Below are positions 60,138-64,000 of a stretch of 64,000 nucleotides of DNA, one piece after another (within the stretch, counting starts at the first letter, position 1; every line of letters starts with the position of its first letter). The stretch comes from Rapana venosa (lineage: Eukaryota; Mollusca; Gastropoda; Neogastropoda; Muricidae). Made by a program: the position numbers and the translations under genes. The DNA lies in NCBI GenBank assembly GCA_028751875.1, contig CM054155.1:55106880-55170879 (forward strand). Reading direction: 5' to 3'. The notes beneath the pieces were generated by a model. That model was not told the DNA's origin. It ran no database searches and saw nothing but the letters and a program-made list of their open reading frames with translations.

Positions 60138-61005
60138 GAGAGGGAGAAAGAAAGAAAGAGAAGAAAAAAAGAAAGAAAAGACAGAAGGAAAGGAAGGAGG
60201 AAAGAAAGAGAGAGAGAAAGAAAGAGAGAAGGAAAGAGACAAGGAAAGAGAGAAAGAGACAAGGAAAGAGACAAGGAAAGAGAGAAAGAACAGAAATGAA
60301 AGAAAAATAAAGATAGAAAGACAGAAAGAAACGAAAGAAAGAAAAGAGAGAAAGAAAAGAAAGAAAGAAAAGAGAGAAAGAACAGAAAGAAGGAAAGGAA
60401 GGCAGAAAGAGAGAGAGAGAGAGAAAGATAGCAAGAAAGATAGAAAGAACAGAAAAGGAACGAACGACAGAAAGACAGAAAAAAATACATAAAGGAAAGA
60501 AAGACAGAAAGAAGGCAAGAAAGAATGAAAGCAAGAAAGAGAAAGAAAGAAAGAAAGAAAGAAAAGATAAGAAAGAAAGAAAGAAAAGAAAGAACGACAG
60601 ACAGACAGAAAGAAAGAAAGACATACAGAAAGAGAGAAAAAAAGAAAGAAAAGAAAAGAAAGAAAGGAAAGAAAGACAGGCAGAAAGAGAGAAAATTAAG
60701 AAAAGACAGAAAGAAAGACAGACAGAAAGAAAGAAAAGAAAAGAAAGAACGACGGAGAGACAGAAAGAAAGAAAGAAACGAAAAGAAAGAAAGAAAGAAA
60801 CAAAGAACAGAAAGACAGAAAAACGGACAGAAAGAAAGAAAGAAAGACGGACAGACAGACAGACCACAAAAAAGAAAGAAAGAAAGGAGATATTTGGTTA
60901 AGTGATTCGTGGTTATTATGACATGATGTCGAAAATGTTCAATAAAATCTTTCATTGTGCTACTACTACTCCTGCTACTGCTGCTGTTGCTGCTGGTGGT
61001 GGTGG

Positions 61006-61048
<43 letters not shown>

Positions 61049-61390
61049 AATAGTGCTGCTGATAATGATGATGATAATGATGGTGATGAGAATGATGATG
61101 GCAATGATGATGCTGATAATGCTGCTGATGATAACGATGATGATAATGATGATGATGATGATAAAAATGATTATGGTGATGACGTAAGGCTATCACCGTA
61201 TGATTGTAGTTGGTAATGAATATGATATAAATGATTATGCGACAAACATGTTCAAATGAAAATTTCACAGCACGACGATAATGACGACGACGACGACGAC
61301 GACGACAATGACGACAGCGATCTTCGATGAAGAGAAGGAGGAGAAGTAGATAAGATTTTCATCGTATGAGTGTTATCATTTATGAAACTG

Positions 61391-61431
<41 letters not shown>

Positions 61432-62480
61432 ATGATAATAATGGTGAAGAAGAAGAAAAAGAAGAAGAAGAAGAAGAAGAAGAAGAAGAAGAAGAAGAAG
61501 AAGAAGACGAAGAAGAAGAAGAAGAAGAAGAAGAAGAAGACGAAGAAGAAGAAGAAGCAAGGGGATGAGGAGAAGGGGCAGCTTTGGAAGGACAGACAGT
61601 AACAGTAAAAGGGGGAAAAGAGACACACAGACAGACAGATAGACAGACAGGCAGGCAGGCAGGCAGACAGAAAGACAGATAGAGACAAAAGAAATTGATA
61701 CAGAATGTAAAGAGAAGGGCAGACAAGAAAAGGAAGATGGGAGACAAACATTCAGAGCATGAACACGAGAGGAAACCGAATAATTATAGGGACCGAAAAT
61801 GCCAAATATCTTTCACACAGGGACTCACAGACCACACCTACACACACACACACCCACACACACACCCACACACACCCCCACACACCCACACCCACACCCA
61901 CACACACACACACACACACAAATAGACAGTCGCAAACAAAAACAGAGCCACACAGAGAAAGAAACAAAACGACAAACCACACGCCAGCCAACCAACCAAC
62001 CAGCCATACAGAAATACAGACAGCCAGCCAGCCAGGCATACAGACAGACAGAGATACAGACAGCCAGACAGCCAGCCAGACAGGCAGCCAGAGATACAGA
62101 CAGCCAGCCAGCCAGACAGAAACAACCAGACAGACAGCCAGACAGGCAGCCAGAGATACAGAGAGCCAGCCAGCCAGACAGATACAACCAGACAGACAGC
62201 CAGACAGGCAGCCAGAGATACAGCCAGCCAGACAGACAGAGATACAGCCAACCAACCAACCAACCAGCCAGTCAGACAGTACAGACAGACACAGGCAGAA
62301 CCCAGTGACGATACTCACCAGCTGACGTCAACCAAATTGCCGTCACCGCCGGGACCCGTGACGACACTGACAGACAGCCATACCGGCACGTGCTCCAAAC
62401 CTCCTCTGCGCGCACGTAGCAGCTGCAAGGCCCTCTCCAGGCTGTCCGCTGCCTGCACCCCGTACACCGCGAAATTACAG
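48536..62480 (-). CDS. Two-domain FAM151/menorin-family protein, C-terminal 444 residues (seven exons, 5' end outside window)
   Basis: Gene-level entry, minus strand: 62319-62480, 59844-59985, 57637-57797, 56075-56259, 53234-53415, 51473-51784, 48536-48727. All junctions are GT-AG and keep one open frame to TAG at 48536. Domain 1 (partial) runs from the first exon into the fourth; domain 2 starts at '[13 protein letters not shown]' and ends at 'RVYFDVPP'. Domain 2 shows family landmarks in order: 'WAHGAN', 'MIVEGDV', 'PVMAHRG', 'LDIKSSEA', '[14 protein letters not shown]', '[10 protein letters not shown]', 'YSWEMV', 'QPVTFAVRA', 'YTVTLWAP'. FAM151 proteins (human FAM151A has two such domains, FAM151B one; worm MNR-1/menorin guides dendrite branching) are placed in the PLC-like/glycerophosphodiesterase superfamily, and no activity is shown here. 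No transmembrane helix follows domain 2. Coordinates of the distal exon start are least certain. Confidence 0.88.
48865..49175. repeat. (CA)n-rich tract in the last intron
   Basis: About 300 bp of CA with CG, TATA and CTCA interruptions. Confidence 0.95.
49220..49308 (+). mobile_element. LINE/SINE 3'-end fragment (family F)
   Basis: 'CAGATGGCTTGATGAAAAAA' and 'TTATTCAATGTATCATCTGG' with TTGACTTGACTT tail, as at 43286. Confidence 0.65.
49315..49500 (+). mobile_element. SINE-B fragment
   Basis: 'AAGTCCTTCGGATAAGACTA', 'GCAGAACATCTTGCACACAC', 'GGAAGAGTAGGCCGTTGTGT'; the 3' end is diverged. Confidence 0.8.
49625..49745 (-). mobile_element. LINE 3'-end fragment (family E)
   Basis: 'CACTTTAATCATCCCATGAA' and 'GGGCAATTACAATACTGACA', same as 35052-35210. 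Confidence 0.75.
49795..50010. repeat. (CA)n tract with CACG
   Basis: 49840-49908 is nearly pure CA; CA/CG recurs at 49970-50010. Confidence 0.95.
50040..50104 (-). mobile_element. SINE-A/L2 3'-end fragment (minus)
   Basis: 'GGAATGTATATAGCGCTGAA', TCTTGTAAAGCAACAAATCAAAGCGC split across the fragment; abuts a SINE-B. Confidence 0.75.
50105..50435 (-). mobile_element. SINE-B, head 2 (minus)
   Basis: Complete reversed copy: tail 'ATCGAGGATAATTGAATAAG', body, and head 2 ('GGGAATCGAACCCAGAACCT', 'CTTAACCATCCTGCCACCC'). Confidence 0.88.
50470..51470. repeat. CCCTCCCTGTCCACACACCA minisatellite, about 1 kb
   Basis: Irregular 18- to 30-bp units of 'CCCTCCCTGTCCACACACCA'. It starts directly after the donor of the 51473-51784 exon (minus). 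It lacks stop codons in all minus-strand frames, giving artefactual Gly/Val/Cys/Asp/Arg-rich frames of 290 to 416 codons. Confidence 0.95.
51473..51784 (-). CDS. FAM151-like exon 6 (core of domain 2)
   Basis: Phase 0 to phase 0, 104 codons. Acceptor TTCCCATCCTAG|CTG, donor GCG|GTAGGT. Reads '[19 protein letters not shown]', '[15 protein letters not shown]', '[17 protein letters not shown]', '[17 protein letters not shown]', 'QPVTFAVRA'. The strongest single match to the FAM151 family in the window; the Asp and Lys of LDIK, likely part of the active-site rim, are kept. Confidence 0.93.
51785..52055. other. Intron sequence, unassigned
   Basis: No repeat recognised. Confidence 0.4.
52056..52265. 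repeat. (CAA/CAG)n(CAT)n trinucleotide tract
   Basis: CAACAACAG type, then about 60 bp of CAT, then CAACAA. Confidence 0.95.
52415..52760. repeat. 20-bp minisatellite, about 17 units
   Basis: Unit 'TTGGACACAGAGATTGTATT'. Three units make 60 bp, so every frame reads through as a 20-residue repeat on both strands; the resulting frames (up to 266 codons) are not genes. Confidence 0.95.
52765..53233. other. Intron sequence with short repeats
   Basis: Loose repeats of 'CAGTCGAACAGACATACAG' type (52845-53020); otherwise unassigned. Confidence 0.45.
53234..53415 (-). CDS. FAM151-like exon 5 (start of domain 2 barrel)
   Basis: Phase 1 entry (AG completing Gly|Glu codon) and phase 0 exit (ATCAAG|GTCAGT). 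Reads '[16 protein letters not shown]', '[18 protein letters not shown]', '[15 protein letters not shown]', 'TTNKAIK'. EGD and MAHRG are the acidic and His motifs expected for a PLC-like barrel. The acceptor follows a polypyrimidine tract of about 850 bases on the sense strand. Confidence 0.9.
53438..54290. repeat. Giant polypurine (GAG/GGGGAG)n tract
   Basis: About 850 bp almost without pyrimidines on the plus strand; on the transcribed-gene sense strand it is polypyrimidine. Internal higher-order copies ('GAGGAGGGGGATGATGAGGA' near 53650 and 53820). Triplex-prone. Confidence 0.97.
54290..54720. repeat. (GAT)n-rich tract
   Basis: GATGAT with GAC, GAA and TAG variants, grading from the polypurine block. 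Confidence 0.9.
54715..55110 (+). mobile_element. SINE-A, diverged head
   Basis: Head remnant 'GGATCGTGGTTAGAGGTATG', then 'CCATCCATTAGACATGAGTG', 'GCCACTCTGATAGGGATA', 'TCCCCGGGGAAGAGCAGCCC'. Single-base losses are frequent. Confidence 0.8.
55115..55262. repeat. (GAT)n(GGT)n tract
   Basis: Grown on the 3' end of the SINE-A. Confidence 0.93.
55270..55400 (-). mobile_element. SINE-B 3' fragment (minus)
   Basis: 'TATATCGAGGATAACGAATA', 'CAGTCCCCATGTGTATGCAG', 'CTACTCTTCCGAAAAGCGGA'. Confidence 0.85.
55400..55565. repeat. (GC)n, poly-G and (GT)n tract
   Basis: CG-rich alternating runs at 55400-55420 and 55540-55556, Z-DNA-prone, with a G-rich block between. Confidence 0.95.
55570..56074. other. 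Intron sequence, unassigned
   Basis: No family recognised; ends at the donor of the 56075-56259 exon. Confidence 0.4.
56075..56259 (-). CDS. FAM151-like exon 4 (end of domain 1, start of domain 2)
   Basis: Enters in phase 2 (acceptor ACATCAG|A) and leaves in phase 1 (AGAG|GTAAGA). '[20 protein letters not shown]' is the closing strand of domain 1; after a linker, '[18 protein letters not shown]' is the opening strand of domain 2. One exon therefore bridges both domains, the expected layout of a tandem-domain protein. Confidence 0.88.
56430..56800. repeat. (AGT/AGC)n trinucleotide tract
   Basis: About 370 bp, with two long similar sub-blocks containing GTTGATTTTGTAGTAATAG (56555 and 56720). 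Stop-free in several frames by composition. Confidence 0.95.
56801..57235. other. Intron sequence, A-rich, unassigned
   Basis: GAAA-rich drift from about 56965; no family recognised. Confidence 0.45.
57236..57405. repeat. (GAAA)n(CAGA)n(GGAT)n compound microsatellite
   Basis: Three adjacent tetranucleotide tracts. Confidence 0.97.
57637..57797 (-). CDS. FAM151-like exon 3 (domain 1)
   Basis: Acceptor CACTGTTTCAG|CCA (phase 0), donor GTAAG|GTCAGT (phase 2). Reads '[18 protein letters not shown]', '[19 protein letters not shown]', '[10 protein letters not shown]'. A GTAAGG donor five bases upstream is rejected because the next exon needs phase 2. The corresponding domain 2 intron lies eight residues later, so intron positions are not shared. 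Confidence 0.88.
57905..58085. repeat. (GTCT)n(CT)n tract
   Basis: About 180 bp, ending in 60 bp of pure CT. Confidence 0.97.
58086..58440. other. Intron sequence, unassigned
   Basis: AT-rich, no family recognised. Confidence 0.4.
58441..59015 (+). mobile_element. LINE-2 family C-terminal fragment, diverged
   Basis: Plus-strand frame '[15 protein letters not shown]' and '[17 protein letters not shown]' aligns with 29880-30000 of the LINE-2 copy. A later segment (about 58895-59010) matches its zinc-finger-like end ('[18 protein letters not shown]'). The part between is deleted or scrambled. Lies antisense in a FAM151 intron. Confidence 0.8.
59025..59155. repeat. (CA)n tract
   Basis: Nearly pure CA for about 70 bp at 59083-59153. 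Confidence 0.97.
59156..59470. repeat. (CAA)n, (CAC)n and C-rich tract
   Basis: Low-complexity C/A sequence; G-rich on the minus strand with many GGG runs. Confidence 0.95.
59482..59545 (-). pseudogene. Third copy of the FAM151 exon 2 end plus donor
   Basis: Reads the last 20 or so codons of the 59844-59985 exon ('[18 protein letters not shown]', with one F to Y change) and its CAG|GTAGTG donor. No acceptor-bearing 5' part. Confidence 0.9.
59664..59730 (-). pseudogene. Second copy of the FAM151 exon 2 end plus donor
   Basis: Identical in protein ('[18 protein letters not shown]') to the real exon end, keeping CAG|GTAGGC. Separated from both other copies by about 120 bp of C-rich sequence. 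Confidence 0.9.
59844..59985 (-). CDS. FAM151-like exon 2 in this window (domain 1)
   Basis: Acceptor CGGGTGCAG|G (phase 2, G completing Trp) and donor CAG|GTAGGC (phase 0). Reads '[18 protein letters not shown]', '[17 protein letters not shown]', '[12 protein letters not shown]'. It matches the family's 'VTFSLGW' region, but the GWTxGW motif is replaced by 'FTWSLAC'. Confidence 0.85.
60016..60890. repeat. Giant polypurine (GAAA/GA)n tract
   Basis: About 870 bp of purines on the plus strand, with GACA variants after 60590. It ends about 30 bases from the acceptor of the 59844-59985 exon, on whose sense strand it is polypyrimidine. Confidence 0.97.
60955..61185. repeat. (TGCTGG)n(GAT)n tract
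   Basis: Trinucleotide GAT with TAA and GCT variants. Confidence 0.95.
61265..61560. repeat. (CGA)n, (CTG)n and (GAA)n tracts
   Basis: 61272-61310 CGA; 61390-61425 CTG; 61445-61557 GAA with GAC. Confidence 0.95.
61618..62300. repeat. (CAGA/CAGC)n, (CA)n tract and 20- to 50-bp higher-order repeat
   Basis: 61625-61680 CAGA/CAGG; 61840-61920 CACA/CACCC; 61980-62290 repeats of 'CAGACAGCCAGCCAGACAGA' with a roughly 56-bp higher-order unit containing GGCAGCCAGAGATACAG. Confidence 0.93.
62319..62480 (-). CDS. FAM151-like exon, first in this window (domain 1)
   Basis: Donor AGCTG|GTGAGT at 62318 (phase 2). The proposed acceptor, CCTTTTAAG|C, sits at the end of a SINE-D. Reads '[19 protein letters not shown]' and '[20 protein letters not shown]', matching LDxK... 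and PVWxNxDIxxGPN of the family, but with Asn for Asp, Ala for Lys and Ser/Val changes in NADI. The matching intron of domain 2 is phase 0; here phase 0 would read CTG TAA. Either the intron phase shifted, or there is an indel or damage at this edge. Confidence 0.7.
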
Positions 62481-62482
62481 CT

Positions 62483-62795
62483 TAAAAGGCAACGGTAAAG
62501 GTGTTCCCGTAACCTATGTGGTCGTAAGGGAGCGAGGCGTCAGAGACTTCACCTTCTCTAGGGGCCAGCAGATTGAGGGCGACGCCCGTCTCCTCTCCCT
62601 CGCTGCTTTACCTTCCCTGACCCTAAAGAGGGCAGGTACTGATTTACAGCTGGGTGAACTGGGGGAACTGTACTGAAGCCAAGGCGCGCAATCTGTCACT
62701 CATCCAAGTGGTAACCACGCTCGACGCTGCTTAACCTTTAGCTGGGGAAAAGCGAGTGCTCTGACCACTGAGTTATCCCGTTCCTTACAACTTAC
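62483..62795 (-). mobile_element. SINE-D copy 3, full length
   Basis: Minus-strand head 'GGATAACTCAGTGGTCAGAG', then a 5S-like segment (62694-62744), body and a T-rich tail that merges with the splice acceptor at 62481. Confidence 0.85.
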
Positions 62796-62799
62796 AGTA

Positions 62800-63107
62800 T
62801 TTTTTTTGTATTTTTTATTATCTTATACCATTTTAAACCACAGCAGATTTCTCTGCGTGAAATTCGGGCTGCTCTTCCCTGGGGAGAGCGCTGTCGCCAC
62901 AAAAGCAGCGCCACCCATTTTTTCCCTGTATTTGATTCCTTAACAGAGTGACATTTTTCTATTGAATTTTACCAGGGACAACTTTCTTGTTGCCGTGGGT
63001 TCTTTTACGTGCGCTAAATAATTATTTGTAAAACACGGGACCTCGGTTTATCGTCTCATCCGAAAGAATAGCACCACAGACCACCACTTATGGTCTAATG
63101 AATGGGG
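62800..63107 (-). mobile_element. SINE-A, 3' part of a copy split by a LINE
   Basis: Reversed body from 'CAGATTTCTCTGCGTGAAAT' to 'TGGTCTAATGAATGGGG'. The other part is at 63853-63970. Confidence 0.87.
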
Positions 63108-63731
63108 CACTAAAGCACTGGCAGGGGAACATAAGGAAAGATATTGTATTTGAGATTAAATTCTTGATACATTGTATTGCAAACAGAAGCATACAAATAA
63201 CTTTTTGCTGGGTCCCTTCTCACTGTGGAATCTATTGGAATAAATTGGTTGATTCTTTAGCAAAACAAGCTGCCTCTGATTGCAACATTGAAACGTTTGG
63301 TTCCAATCTCGCATTGTCCTCGCATGAAATTAATGCTAAATTGATGAATTATATACATTCTAAAATGGAGAAAACACACTCTGAAAACATTTCTTGCTCA
63401 CGGAAAGTAGAAATTTTAATATATAAAATGAGACTAAATGCATGGAACACCAAATATTCTAAAAATGTGACATGTTGCTGTTCCCAATCTCTTTCAATCC
63501 ACCATTTATTGTTTGATTGCCCAATCCTAACTGACCTGTTTAAAAGGAGAGGAATAGATATTCATAAAAAATATGCCACTGTTCAAGAAGTTTTATATGA
63601 CTCTCAGCAGTTCATAACATCAGTTGCTGAGGTTATATATTCTACCCCAGTAAGACCTCTACTGTAGATAGTTGTGAGAATATAAATACACATATAATTA
63701 TTAGGGGGAGAGAGGGGGAGAGAGAGAGAGG

Positions 63732-63777
<46 letters not shown>

Positions 63778-63852
63778 TTGGTTGGAATGCGGGTGTGTCC
63801 TTATCACCAAGTAGTGAATGGACATTAAACAAAAACAAAAAAAAACAAAAAA
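63108..63852 (+). mobile_element. 5'-truncated LINE with RNase H domain, flanked by a 7-bp target duplication
   Basis: Frame open 63108-63667. It reads 'FCWVPSHCGIYWNKLVDSL', the RNase H C-terminal motif with the His and last Asp, then a Cys/His segment 'SLSIHHLLFDCPI', typical of I/Jockey-like ORF2 ends. The UTR holds (GA)n at 63706-63775 and ends in an A-rich (CAAAA)n tail. AATGGGG occurs at 63101-63107 and 63853-63859, a clear target-site duplication. No stop or frameshift in the visible part. Confidence 0.88.
63706..63776. repeat. (GA)n in the LINE 3' UTR
   Basis: About 70 bp, with GGGGGA interruptions. Confidence 0.95.
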
Positions 63853-63970
63853 AATGGGGATAAAGTTTCGGGCCTAAACGGGGATCGAACCACCGCACAC
63901 TTCTGACCCGGTCATTTCGCTTTCTAGGCAAGTGCCTTGCCTCTAAATCACCGAGCCATACCTTGCCTTG
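63853..63970 (-). mobile_element. SINE-A, 5' part of the split copy
   Basis: Reversed head: 'GGGGATCGAACCACCGCACA' (B box) and 'CCTCTAAATCACCGAGCCAT' (A box). Confidence 0.85.
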
Positions 63971-64000
63971 ACAGGCAGTAAGGATTTCCAGATGGATTTA

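Noticed and set aside
59625..60955. Ser/Phe/Leu-rich minus-strand frames of 297-385 codons
   Set aside because: CTTT-type polypyrimidine read-through joined to the real 59844-59985 exon; the wrong frames carry no family similarity.

Overview
Nuclear DNA of an animal, most likely a mollusc and probably a gastropod. The coding sequence is split by GT-AG introns. The repeats are tRNA-derived SINEs, L2/CR1-type and RNase H-bearing LINE fragments, and an exceptional load of micro- and minisatellites. The species cannot be named from the window. Nothing is prokaryotic; nearly all long open frames are read-throughs of simple repeats.

Three gene signals are supported. (1) 6280-20708, plus strand: a four-exon gene for a secreted or surface protein of about 328 residues, with a signal peptide and two cysteine-rich modules that look Ig-like. 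Exon phases join correctly across all three introns. (2) 48536-62480, minus strand: the last seven exons of a two-domain FAM151/menorin-family gene, ending at a stop codon; its 5' exons lie beyond the right edge. All six junctions keep frame and give 444 residues. The second domain keeps the family's acidic and histidine motifs, while the visible part of the first has lost them. (3) 31336-31422, minus strand: one exon that resembles the 'FYxACMDE' segment of M13 (neprilysin-like) peptidases. No partner exon was found.

Layout: 0.5-1.7 kb minisatellite; 2.1-4.4 kb inverted pair of a long tRNA-headed repeat; 6.3-20.7 kb Ig-like gene, whose introns hold an L2 LINE with a nested SINE, a decayed transposon ORF and a decoy-splice-site-like minisatellite; 21.3-29.1 kb an almost continuous run of five minisatellite families; 29.3-30.8 kb a LINE 3' half; 31.3-34.4 kb the M13-like exon, a LINE piece and a deleted Mutator-like element; 34.4-48 kb SINEs, LINE ends and simple repeats; 48.5-62.5 kb the FAM151 gene, its introns packed with minisatellites and kilobase-scale polypurine tracts; 62.5-64 kb nested SINEs and a LINE with RNase H.

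The main theme is mobile elements and tandem repeats generating each other and reshaping gene structure. Three minisatellites grew from internal pieces of SINEs or a LINE tail. One SINE body carries two different tRNA heads, another SINE fuses a tRNA head to a 5S-rRNA-like segment, and a third shares its 3' end with the local L2 LINE. A SINE tail appears to supply a splice acceptor of the FAM151 gene, and part of another of its exons has been triplicated together with its splice donor.

All family assignments come from motif recognition in the translated sequence; no search was run.
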